Part shown: positions 53,737 to 64,000 of the stretch, piece after piece
How positions within the stretch are numbered: the first letter of the stretch is position 1
How the letters are laid out: each line of letters starts with the position of its first letter
Assembly (NCBI GenBank): GCA_037833965.1
Contig: AP031351.1
Span: 31,198,501-31,262,500, forward strand
DNA: 64,000 nt
Direction of reading: 5' to 3'
From: Marchantia polymorpha subsp. ruderalis
Taxonomy: Eukaryota; Streptophyta; Marchantiopsida; Marchantiales; Marchantiaceae
Translations under genes and position numbers: made by a program
The notes under the pieces: generated by a model
What the model was told of the DNA's origin: nothing
Seen by the model: only the letters and a program-made list of their open reading frames with translations
Database searches by the model: none

Positions 53737-55501
53737 TCACCATCTTTTGCCACGCCCACCTCCACCACCACCACCACCCCTGCCTCCTCGCCATCCACCG
53801 CCGCCTCCCCTTCCCTTGTTACCTTGATAACCTTTTCCTTCCCTTTCACCGTTGTCCGCACCTCCCTTACCTTTGCCTTTCTTGTCCCACTTGTCCTTGT
53901 CCGAGGAGCCGAAAAGCTTTTCTACGATAAGATCACCAGATGGAGAGAAAAGAGACTCCGGCAGGGGCATGAGCCTATCGACACACTTGCGATAACTGAA
54001 ATCTTCCACCGAGCCGTCTGTTCGGACAAGGTAATAACATCTACTATGCCATCCGGTGTGGAATCTAATTTGGAACGCTTTAATCCCCGAACCGACCTTG
54101 GACTCTGCGTCTCGATGGCCCTTCGTTATCAGATCGGCAAGTACCATATGCTCGTACTGCACGCATGTAAACACTTATTAGTACAGCCAACCATGTACGC
54201 AAGATTCGTAACTACGAGATATCAATAATCATCGCCCAGGTTAGTTCCCTGTTCTTTCTAGTACAATGTAACAGTCCGGGGTAGAACGAGGAGTCCAATT
54301 GTCTTCCACGGACACTCAGAACAAATCGATTACACACTCCGGACTGGCGGTTGACGAAATCACGATTCTATCTTATCGTTCCAGGTGATTCTGCTGTGAC
54401 TACGACTCAGCTCGCACAACCTCCAATACAAAGTCTTCGGAAATGCCAAAGGCTTTGGTGGAATATGGACGTAAAACACAGGTTTTCGAGTTCATGCCCT
54501 CAAATATGAACTCGAAAATCCTTAAAACCCTGGGAGTGGGAAACGTGAGCACGTGAATGTCATCTAGTGGAATCTAGATGAATACCATCTATACAGCTCA
54601 TTTCAAGATTCATAGTACTGATTTATAAAAAGAATCAACATTCGACGGTTGAAGGTCAAGGAAAAACACGACACCCCCTTAAACAGCTTAAACCCTAGTT
54701 TCATCAGCCCTCAAGGGTAAAAAATTAGCTTGCCAGAGATAAAGAAAGAAACCACCACACACTTGGGGCAATTGAGAGGCAATTGAAGCTTAGAGCCGTG
54801 AATAAAAATTTGTACTACTGCACAGTAAAAGATTCCGGAAGAGCTGCAAGAAGAGACCAGACTGAAAAAAACGGACAAACCTTGTTGATATCCACGTTGG
54901 CGATCCAGCCGTGCAAAAGATCGTAGAAGTAGGTGAACATCTCAATCCCCGAGTGGAAGAGTTTGGGACCGAGCTTTACAGGCGCAACTGGGTCCTTCTC
55001 CTCCTTGCCATTGTCATTAGCCTTCAATCTCTTCGAATCGTCATCCCCATTCTCAGTCTCTTCTCTCTCCCTCTTTCCTAAACTTGTCTCAGTAGTGACT
55101 TCCATCGTCACTTGCTCTGCAGCCACGACGGTGGTGGTAACGACCTCGGTGACCTCAGTAGTAGTGACAGTGGTAGTCTCGACGGTCATTCCATCAACAG
55201 CAGCAGCCGCCTCCTCGGGGGCGTCTTCAATAAGCATATCGTCCTTTGCGACCTCTCCTATGGTCTTATCAGCGAGAGTCTCCGAGGTGATGTTTTCATT
55301 CGGGGGGATATCCACGACGGGCACTCCGGGATCAGACACAGCCACTGCAGAGGCGGCAGCAGCCACAGCCTCCACCTTAGGCACAGTCGAATCCGCACCC
55401 TCTTTCGCCCCCAACATTCCGTCCGAGGCTACATCAACGACGGGCGCGTGAGGATCAGAGGCAGCGGCAGAAAGAGCAGCCCCGGCCTCTGGCGAAGTCA
55501 T
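53737..55501 (-). CDS. EMB514/DOMINO1-like protein (DCL family), two exons
   Basis: Exons 55501-54881 and 54156-53737 (346 residues) flank a 724-bp GT-AG intron; the join reads VDINK/YEHMVLADL. ATG 55501 follows GGCGGC; the longer frame upstream would need a TTG start. Residues 1-170 are acidic and alanine/valine-rich with a basic stretch (KREREETENG...SKRLK). Residues about 180-285 match the plant DCL/DUF3223 module (LGPKLFHSGIEMFTYFYDLLHGW, GSGIKAFQIRFHTGWHSRCYYLVR, DFSYRKCVDRLMPLPE). The tail is RGG/GGG-rich (GGGGGWRGGRGGGGGG). Arabidopsis EMB514/DOMINO1 is a plant-specific nuclear/nucleolar protein needed for embryo development; the same role is inferred here, possibly with RNA binding through the glycine tail. 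It is transcribed away from the FKBP gene. Confidence 0.85.
54157..54880 (-). other. Intron of the EMB514-like gene
   Basis: Donor GT at 54880-54879 after the AAG lysine codon; acceptor GCAG at 54160-54157. Phase 0. No insert or conserved element recognised within it. Confidence 0.8.
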
Positions 55502-56309
55502 GCCGCCGACGCTTTTTCTCCTTCTCTCCTCTCGGCCTACCTTTCTGCTCAAGTCTTGCTCGGAGATGTCGTTCGGTCTATGCCACGAACATTTCCCGTC
55601 CTCCTCTCACTTAATTTCTTCAGCCTGCGTCGCCAGCAGCCCACTTGCCTGCAGCAGGCGTAATAAGTACTTCCGGCGAAGGAGAAGAAGAAGAAGGGGA
55701 AGCAGCCGAAGGAGAAGAAGGGGAAGAACCAAGGAGACGAGAGAAGAGGACAGAGCAGCCCTAACCACACCAAACCGTTGGGTGCGCCACTACGGTCAGG
55801 GTAGTGGTGGTCGTAGTATCACAGACGGCCTGTACGAGTTTTCTAATGATACACTACAGTATGGCTCGGGACTCTGTACCAAACGGTGTCTGGGCAGTTG
55901 AAAAGAATATGCACTTCCCGTCCGTCCTCCGCTGCCGTCGACTGGCCATTTCGCGACCTCCGGGAACCGCAGCCTCCACTGGCCCTGGATCTGAAAGTGC
56001 TTGCTTCCGGTACGTAGCTTATCACCGGCCGGCCGAGCAGGTCGCCGTCGAGTGGTCTCTGACATCGGGAAGAAGCTTGTGCCAGAAGCCACAGAAAAGC
56101 CGGGCGAGGTGAAACTGGAGACGCGCAGCGAGAATTTTCGCCCGCATCGAGCTCGTGAATGAAATTCGGGCGAACACATGGTTTCTCGTGGCTTATCGTG
56201 GGCCCACCACACATCCACAATTTGCTCTTTCTCGTTCGCGGGCCACGAGAGCGTCGTAGCGTCATGTCAACGGGCGCAGAGGCAGAGCAGGCGCGCAGAG
56301 GTCGAGAGC
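55502..56309. promoter_or_regulatory. Divergent intergenic region between the EMB514-like and FKBP genes
   Basis: About 0.8 kb separates the two start codons, which point outward. It must hold both 5' UTRs and promoters. A purine-rich GAAGGAGAAGAAGAAG tract lies at about 55676-55745, likely within the EMB514-side 5' UTR or promoter. No clear TATA box is seen on either side. Long open frames here look like chance. Confidence 0.5.
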
Positions 56310-57295
56310 ATGGCCACTACACTCACAGTGATGGTGGGAGCAGCCATGGCTACGCGCGCGTCGAGTTCCCTCGCCCTCCCTCTTCACGGAGGATCACTCA
56401 CGCGGAGCAGCGCAGCTTCGGGACCGCAGTCTGTTAAGCTCTCAACGTCGAGAACGCGTGCGAGCCTTACACTGTCGTGTCGATATCGAATTCGATGTTC
56501 CGCTTCAAATTCTTCCTCCGAGGAGTCGACGGTGGATGCGGCTGATGCGCGCCAGCAGGAGGAGGGGCAGAACGAGCTGCAGGAGCAGCAGCAGCAGCAG
56601 AAGCCGAGACGGTCTCAGAAAAGCAGAGTGGGAGGGGAATCAACGGACTGGATAGCGTCGTCTCTGACGCGGAGATTTGGACTCGGTGCAGGTCTCGCTT
56701 GGGTTGGTTTTCTTGCCTTCGGAGTCATCTCGGAGCAAATCAAGACGCGCACCGAAGTCTATCTTGAAACACAAGGCACCAAGTACCGTGAATTTTAACC
56801 CACTCTCCCCACATTGTCCAATTTTGCGCTGATTGTGGTTACAGTGCAAGCGTTAGACGGGAATTGATTTATGCTCATTTCGTGTTTCGTAAACGCAGGG
56901 ATGTCGACGGTGGGAAGGAAGTGGTTCTTCCCAATGGTATTAGATACGTAGACCTGCGGAAAGGAGGAGGATCGGCGCCCTACAAGGGAGATTTGGTTGT
57001 TGTGGACATCACTGGGAAGGATCGGAGGACAGGGGAGGTTTTTGTGGACACCACAGCCAAAGACAAGCGGCCCCTGGCGTTTGTTTTTTTGTTGAAGCCG
57101 TATGCCGGAGGAGTTTGTGACGGGGTGGAGCTTGCCATGGAGAGCATGAAAGCAGGTGGAATTCGGAAAGTGATTGTTCCACCAGAATTGGGCTTCGGAG
57201 AGACTGGTGCAGATTTTGGAGATGTGAAAATTCCTGGTGGTGAGGAACTCGAGTATGTCGTGTCGCTGCAGAGGGTTTCCATAGCTCCATCTTGA
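56310..57295 (+). CDS. Plastid FKBP-type peptidyl-prolyl isomerase, FKBP17-2-like, two exons
   Basis: Exons 56310-56782 and 56899-57295 (289 residues) are joined across a 116-bp GT-AG intron in phase 2, giving LETQGTK/DVDGGKEVVLPNG. Residues 1-65 are rich in Ser/Thr/Ala/Arg with almost no acid, as in a chloroplast transit peptide. A glutamine run (QEQQQQQ, 91-97) precedes a hydrophobic helix (GLGAGLAWVGFLAFGVI, 124-140). The FKBP domain spans about 165-287 (VLPNGIRYVDL, EVFVDTT, ESMKAGGIRKVIVPPELGFGE). The site usually occupied by the catalytic tryptophan is valine (CDGVELAM), and the usual tyrosine of PPxxGYG is phenylalanine, so isomerase activity may be weak. Arabidopsis FKBP17-2 and relatives are thylakoid proteins; that location is inferred. 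An in-frame ATG at 56178 would add 44 residues but spoil the transit peptide. Confidence 0.88.
56783..56898 (+). other. Intron of the FKBP17-2-like gene
   Basis: Donor GTACCG at 56783, acceptor CGCAG ending at 56898. The splice keeps the frame, and the joined protein matches the family across the junction. Confidence 0.8.
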
Positions 57296-59559
57296 ATAAG
57301 GCCGTGAGCACAAGCTATCTGTAAATTAGTGACGTAGATGACGAGAATTCGAAAACTGTACAGCAATTGATCTCAACTCATTGCACAAGATTGGCACTGT
57401 AGAATCTAGTGAACTGAGCTGTTAATCCTTCATCCATTTTCTACTTTATCCCTCAATGCCGCTGGGTAACTTGGCTATCACGTACAATCGATGTGGATTT
57501 AAAACGGTTGGAGTCACCACTGATGTTTGGAGCTTTCGTGAGAGTAGACACTGCCCAACTTTTAACAGTCGCAATCATCCAGGTCACGCAGCTTGCAATT
57601 CGTGTCATAGACGAACAGATCTAGCACATGAGAAGAAACGTTTCACAGTAAGCTAACCAGCCGAGGGTTGAATTTTACAAGGCAGCAGGGCGGCAACGTA
57701 AACAATGTCTGTGAGAAAATCTCAGAGACGCGTTGCCTTCAATATTACCATTGAGATCTGCGTTTCCCTTGAGTGCTGTCCGGCGCAAGTCAACCTCCAA
57801 CTACTCAGGGTTAAATCTGCTCATACAAGGAAGATTTTTTGAACTACCAGTGCGATGAGAACGAGTAATTGGCAAAAGAAAATCACAAACGTTCAATGCA
57901 TTACACTTTCAGAGAATTTTCCGTCTTATTCTATCGTACAGATGCCGTGATATCAAGAGTCTGACCTTCAATCAGCAGCATGATGTACACAGTTTGTGCA
58001 AATTCCTCGAAGAAGTCAACTCTGTTTACAATTACCTCGCATGCACCATCTAAACGCTGCACACGACATGAATGCCACAGTTAAAGAGGAGCTCCTTCAT
58101 GCCACAATCTTGGCGGCATCTCTAGCTGGAATGCCAGATCTCTCAGCCGTTCTCAGAGCCATTTCTATGTTTCTTCCAGAAACTATCCTACGCAGTCATT
58201 CCAGATACTTGTACAACTCCGTGGAGTTCACATCGAGAGCTGCATGTGGATCACCAACTGGCCAAACATGTGCAAAGCCCTTGGAAGGTTTACTTACCTC
58301 TAGCTGGGCAGATTAGCCCCGCAGTTGGAGCTCGATGGGCGCGTGATGATTGTGACTACTAAGAATATGATCTCAGACGAAGACTGCCGACCGCCGAGAG
58401 TGCTTGAGACGTGGCCCATCGTCATCATATTCCTCTTCTGTTCTAACTCAGAATCTCTGCCTCGTACACTGCAAGTGCTTGTATCGAGAGTGCTCCCTCG
58501 GTAGTTCAGGAAATCACTCTTGGAGTCCACACGTGTAGGGCAGAGCTTTGTGGTCACAAGTCATACTGTTTTGCACCTAATCCATGGCGTCAGGATACTT
58601 TCCCGAAGCAAAAGCGACTTGAATCACTGCGATGGTAAAGGAGGAAGCCATTACATCTTCTTCGTACGTCAACGTTTCCTACGGTGGATATAAGTTCCTA
58701 AGCATCCTTCATTCAAAATTCAGTAAGTGAGTTTCTGTTAAAGAGCACATGTGATTATTCTCGAGGATTTGAAGTTGACTCTTGATAATATATCAAAAAA
58801 ATATTGATGGAAGTGATTCCTTCCAACTGTTGGACAAATTGTTAGACTGATCAAGAAAGTTTAATGTGAAGATTAATGTGCCCAAAAACATTCTCGGCTA
58901 GAACATCTGATCGTAATCCAAGTTTAGCATTTGTGACTGCATTTGACGAGAAGTAGGTCAACTGAATGCTATCTTTATGATATTTCAATGATTTACAATT
59001 TGAATAGTCAAGATTACATCAAAATTAGAATTCACCTAATATAAGGTTTCTTAACCTGCAGTTTCAAGGTCGATTTGTTCTCATCGTCTTTGGAACTTCC
59101 TTGAAGTCTTCCAGATTTTGCAAGTTAGCATAATTCTATCGAGAAACCAATTACTTGCGTAAGAGATGAGGATGGAAGAAAATAAATTTCAAATCATAAA
59201 TTTGCTCCAAAATGCGTTGTTTGATAAACATTTATAAAATCCCAAGTTATGTTGAATTAAGTCGAATAAACAAACATGTCCACACAACTAAAATGCAATA
59301 AACGATCATTGATATACGATAGTCATGTGTGAGACAAAAACTACGATCAAATGAGAATGACCAATGATATATGTCATACATTTGGAAGATTATTTGAGTC
59401 GAACCACATTTACTTTTTTCAAATTCAAAATTGGAACTTTTGTTCCTTGTATAATATGATCATTCATCATGCTTGAATCATAAGTAGATCACTTGCAAAA
59501 GTTTCTTGCTATCTTGACCCTGAAGTATATGGCAATGTTTGAAAATCTAGTGAAAATTT
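57296..59559. other. Downstream of the FKBP gene, no gene recognised
   Basis: The first few hundred bases should hold the FKBP 3' UTR. Short frames (57996-58316 plus, 58557-58300 minus) show no recognisable domain and no repeat seen elsewhere in the window. Confidence 0.5.
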
Positions 59560-60010
59560 ATGATATTATGTAAATAACTATTATGTATGTTTATTTGAAT
59601 TTATTAATTACTTGATTTTGTCAATTAAATCAGATTTTTTAATCTATTCGATTTTTCTAATGTTGATGTTTCATGCGCTAATTCGTGATTCAATTTTTTT
59701 GTAAAATGCTACAAAATTTCTGATTTTTTAAAAATCGCCGTGAATACTTTTACATTTGCATGATAGTTTCCATTTAGAAATTTTGATGATATGTATTTTT
59801 CATAATTACATCAGAAATTTTTCTATAAAAATATTAAAAATCACTTCAAAGCTTGATATTCATTTAACATTTAAAAATATTTTTATTCTCACTTATCAAG
59901 TAGATCTAAAAATGATATTAATTCTATTTTTTATTTTTTATTTTATTTATAGATTATTTTTTCATTGTAAAAATTGATAAAAAATAACAATTGACATCAG
60001 AGCTTGAGTG
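59560..60010. other. Very AT-rich tract ending in a primer-site-like string
   Basis: Long A/T runs from about 59560. TTGACATCAGAGC at 59991-60003 matches the tRNA-iMet primer site TGGTATCAGAGC at 10 of 12 positions, as would a decayed LTR retrotransposon whose 5' LTR is the AT-rich tract. No second LTR was found, so the call is weak. Confidence 0.25.
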
Positions 60011-63000
60011 ATACTAGTGACAATGTTTTTGCTAGGGATATCCGTGACAATCTTGAACCACAATGAAAATACTAGTGAGAGTTTATCGAAAATATGAGAC
60101 ATGAATGGTTCGAAAGTGACAGGTTCAACAATTAAAGTTTTTAAACAAGTATATGAAGCCTTAGATATATATTTCACTAGTTGAAACACTATTATCTCGT
60201 ACCTCTTGTTCAGATATGAGATGTATGAATAGTGTTTATTCTTAGTAATTTAGAATAATTTTTCCAAATTATCGAATTATCTTCGAAAGGGAACCAAATT
60301 AAGAGCATCTAGTGAGAAAGCAACAGACAAGAAGGAATAAAGTTTTGTAAACAATACTGAAGAGGAAGGATAATTACAAAAAAGTGGCTCACTTGAACCA
60401 GCATACTAATTAAAACCATAAATACAGCAAAATGGTAAGCCAATCATAGCAGAAGGGTTTATAGAGTCCACGCATTCGTACACAAAATCCTTATCTAAGC
60501 GAGTGATAGGTTTGGTGAGAATTATGACTTTATGGAATGAAATGAGAATGCTCAAAAAAAAAGCTGCGTTGTCTCTTAATTTAAAATAAGATTTTACATC
60601 ACACTCTCCTTAGGTTAATTTCTTTTAACCGAAAATCTAACTAAGATTTTTACATCAAGTAAACAACATTGAGGATAAAATGGATAATCTAGATAATGGA
60701 AAGACTTTGGTCTCCAGTGATCTTTCATCGTCTAGATATCATGGTGTTTCACGCATCTCGAGCATGTATACTTATTCTCGTGTTCTTATCGCCTCCTCGT
60801 GTTCTTAATTTGTGATGCTTTCATATCTCATTAATCTAGACTTGTTTTCGGAGTCAAGGCGACTCCGAAAACTAGGACGAACGCTAGTCACTTAATATCA
60901 ACTGCTATTGCGGATTCAAAAGTCTGCAATCGCCGGGTTAACAACTATTACCACTTGAAGCTCTCACTGATCATAACTTTAACCAACAATTGTGGAAAAT
61001 GACGAAGGATCCACCTCATCTTTATCAACCTTGGCTTCTAGATTCAGAGAAACGTGAAAGCGATGAGAGATTCAATAGTTCTCCATTTTGTATCTCTGGT
61101 GTCGGTTTGTTTCGAGGAATGTGAATGACAGTTTCTATTTTGAAGTCCGCATACGAGGTCAGGACCTCAGGTTATGATGAAAACTCTGTACTCGGTCTTC
61201 AACAAAGACACAGATAGACAGCAGCTACTATTTGAATTTCGAGAATTCGAGGCTCCTTCATCAGTTGTCCCATTCAGTGCATTCAGTGCTCACTGCTATG
61301 TTTCTGAACAAGAGATGACATGAAAAGTTTAGGGTTCACATAGATTTCACGAATATGAAAACACCTTGATGGTGAGGCTGGTCTTCCATGCTGAGCTACT
61401 ATTAATTTACTTTCAAGGTTAAGAAACCAGAGATCGAGGTGGAAACTTGTAGCCTGAAGTAGCTTTTTCTTGCGCGCAACGTGGATCCACATATCAGCGA
61501 CCAGAATATCTAGCCGAGAACTTTAAAAGAAGAGTTGGACTTAATGTTTAAACAATCTCAGCTAGAACTCTCTAATCACGTATTATATCTAGCCTTCTCG
61601 TGTTTCCTCATGACTGAGAGGACTGGATTTGAGACTCCAATAATATCGAATGACGTGAATATGTACAAAGCCTGAACGCAGCTGTGACTTGGTTTTTCAT
61701 GATGATGAACGGTCAAAGAAGATTTGTCATCATTCTCAGTTGCTTCTCCCCATTGAGAAGGATCGTCCGCGGTTGGCAACATCTGGTGGACAGATCTCTT
61801 GTTCTCCAGTTTTGCAGGATGAGCCGAATTGACTCTTGAACGAGAGTCAATAGTTTCACTGCATGACCTTTATAGTGGCGTGTGCAGCAAAATTGCAAGA
61901 TATATGGAAATCTGCACAAATTCAGCACGTCCTGGCAAGAAAACACCAGATGTTGATATGGTCAGGATTCGGCTGTCTCTTGATCCCTTCTTTAAACCGA
62001 TAATAAAATGATATTCATGTGGTCCCAGTGTCTCACTCAGATCACGTTCTAGTGAACGTGATCTGAGTGAGTTCTGGTGAGCGATGCAGTGGATAATGGT
62101 ATAATGAACATTATTCAGTGAAAAATAACAATTGTGTAATGTAACAAGTTTCCAAGGAAATGTTCCTCCGAGAAGGCACTTTTCACGTTGCAAGTTCGAA
62201 GATACTGTAGCCAGGTACAATTGATTACAATTCAAGATCAAGGAGAATAACAATGAAAACTAATGAGCAGAAAGTTGAAGAAATTATCCCTCGCTGCATG
62301 CATACTTCGAGTTTGACAAAACAGCATTGTCGATTATTTTTTCTAAGGATGCCTCTCAGTGACCTCCCAAGAAACAATCAATTACGTGCATGCAGGAAAA
62401 TACGACATAACATTGTATCTAATCCAAAAACAGACATGATTTCCCAGGAATGGAGAGTTGGGTCTACAGTTTTAGAGGTTCTCTCGTTCCTTGAGAATGA
62501 TGCGCCGCCGGCTAAATTGGGCGAGAGGCTGATCATCACCATGCCAGCAGCGGGAACAGTTTGTTAGGGTCATCATCAATCATACCCTACAAGCGCCGCA
62601 GTGAGGGGAGCTCACAGTACAGGTAGTCATTGTCGCCTTCTATGGTACCTAACGAATTTCTCGGATTCGGATTTCAGTTGGAATTGGGTCAGTCTATTCC
62701 GACCGCTTGATCAAAACTTTCGACGTTCGGATATTCCATTTCACTTTCACGTCTGATCTGGAAGTGTAGAAAGTCTTCAAACAAAGAGGGCACATGGAAC
62801 ATCATACCCATTTCGCGAGCAAATCTGGATGAGGAATCGCACAGATGGAGAGTCGACGCGAAGCAAGCAGCAATCATCATCAGGCTAACTGCTACAGTTA
62901 AGAATATATATGAACATGCTATGCTGAAGTGTTTCTCTACATTGAGCGTAAACAGCCAAATAATAGATCTTTTTCAGTCCATAAAGGGACACTGAATTAA

Positions 63001-64000
63001 ACCTGGATGGCAGACAATCATCCCCACAGGAAAAAAGAAAGGAGAAAGCGACCGATCACTTAATATATTTGAACAATTTTGTGGGGTTCAACACGAGACT
63101 AATTCACGAGTTGGCCCGACCTTCGACCTGAATTCCTTTCCTGAACTGCGACGCAACTTCCGTGCGTACATTCCAGACTAACAGTAAGATTTACCGAAAT
63201 TCAACCTCGAGTGAAATGTAATATTCCAGAACCCATTTTGCTGTTGGGATTGACAGAACTCATAGAGGACGCTTTGAAAGATAGAGATTTGGTTAGAGTT
63301 TTTACATATATCACGAGTCTAAAAGATTTATGAAACATGTGGAAATTTCACAATCTTCCTCACCGAGCACCCTTGTCCTTGACCTGGACTCGGCGAGCCC
63401 ATGGAATCAGCTGGGCTTTTATGAGAAAAGTCGCCAAGGATCTTCGTGAGACTCCTGTAACAAAAATTATACGCAAGTTTGAGAAATTGAAGAGTTGATT
63501 CGCTGGAAAAAGGAGCAAGCTTTAAGACACACACTGCCCTGTGAATTACGAAGATCCTTGTGGACTTGCCCGAGTAGTGTTGAGTCGACCTGATGCTTGG
63601 GCTAGAAGCCGAGACTACATTGGCTGGCGTATTCTCATGGCCAGGGTCAAGGTGGTCAACCTTGAGATTAGCTACTTAGAGCATAGCCCAATTAAGGGGA
63701 CGTTGAACCATGACCATTTCAGGGTTCCTAATTGTCTTCATACGGTGATCCCTTAAGAAGACAACGTATGAAACCTGTCATCTACAACCATGACGAAGTT
63801 GATCAGATGTCATGGTTCAAACTTCGTCATATATCTGTATATGTGTCTATGTTCTACTCATCTTTCTCTTCCAGAGAGCTCTAATGAATGTGGCCCGAGT
63901 AACTCAGGGTCTTCAAGTTAGAGGAATATTCTTTCTTGGACATTTCTCGCAGCTAGTTTTGTCAAATAGGAATCAATCTTGATGAACATGAAAGATTGAA
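60011..64000. other. Unassigned AT-rich intergenic DNA
   Basis: No open frame over about 130 codons and none with a recognisable domain. Two hairpins stand out (62032-62071 and 63790-63830). The rest shows nothing I can name and is probably decayed repeat or intergenic sequence. Confidence 0.45.
62032..62071. repeat. Perfect 18-bp inverted repeat with 4-nt loop
   Basis: Arms CTCACTCAGATCACGTTC and GAACGTGATCTGAGTGAG around TAGT. No T-run follows either arm and no gene ends nearby. Confidence 0.9.

Noticed and set aside
55112-55663. Plus-strand frames of up to 183 codons opposite EMB514-like exon 1
   Set aside because: They are the antisense of an Ala/Val/Thr-rich coding exon. The minus-strand reading joins to a conserved DCL domain by correct splice sites.
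55796-56265. Pair of 140-codon minus-strand frames upstream of the FKBP gene
   Set aside because: They overlap in different frames, have no family resemblance and lie in the presumed promoter region.
57996-58316. 106-codon plus-strand frame downstream of the FKBP gene
   Set aside because: No recognisable motif, no conserved neighbour, and a length expected by chance.

Overview
The window reads as nuclear DNA of a land plant. The evidence is two spliced plant-type genes near the right (an EMB514/DOMINO1-like gene and a plastid FKBP gene), a chromodomain-bearing Ty3/gypsy retrotransposon with a plant-type tRNA-iMet primer site, and many decayed repeats. The coiled-coil proteins of the main repeat family resemble repeat proteins I associate with liverworts (Marchantia). 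That assignment is from memory and only moderately safe. Layout: positions 1 to about 52190 are one nested cluster of mobile elements; 52190 to 53740 is unassigned single-copy-looking DNA with one perfect tandem duplication; 53737 to 57295 holds a divergent pair of host genes; 57300 to 64000 is AT-richer DNA in which I recognise no gene. The cluster is dominated by one family, here called the TGT-TIR family. It has no LTRs. Its 5' end reads TGTGGTACCCCACTTTTGGC and its 3' end, read inward, TGTAATAACCCACTAAAGGC, so it has about 20 bp of imperfect terminal inverted repeat. Two complete insertions (34940-40354 and 42395-46795) are flanked by exact 5-bp target duplications. The best copy carries one uninterrupted 1051-codon ORF: a conserved N-terminal domain, a long proline/arginine/alanine-rich middle encoded largely by short GC-rich palindromes, an acidic patch, and a coiled-coil C-terminus. 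I see no reverse transcriptase, integrase or classic transposase motif in it. A divergent subtype (B) shares the architecture but has its own 3' terminus. Nesting gives a relative order. The oldest layer is a plus-strand gypsy copy, heavily C-to-T decayed, whose halves now lie at 3819-5076 and 47788-49298. TGT-TIR elements of both orientations entered it and each other. A younger gypsy copy (21833-27828, minus strand, CCCAT duplication) and an unclassified 1.72-kb insert (19687-21406, GCGCAT duplication) sit inside one TGT-TIR element. At least three junctions join truncated elements in opposite orientations, so rearrangement followed insertion. The host pair is ordinary by comparison: an EMB514/DOMINO1-like gene (minus strand, two exons, glycine-rich tail) and an FKBP17-2-like plastid gene (plus strand, two exons) share an intergenic region of about 0.8 kb. 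The strongest candidate for an undescribed system is the TGT-TIR family together with its palindromic coding modules.
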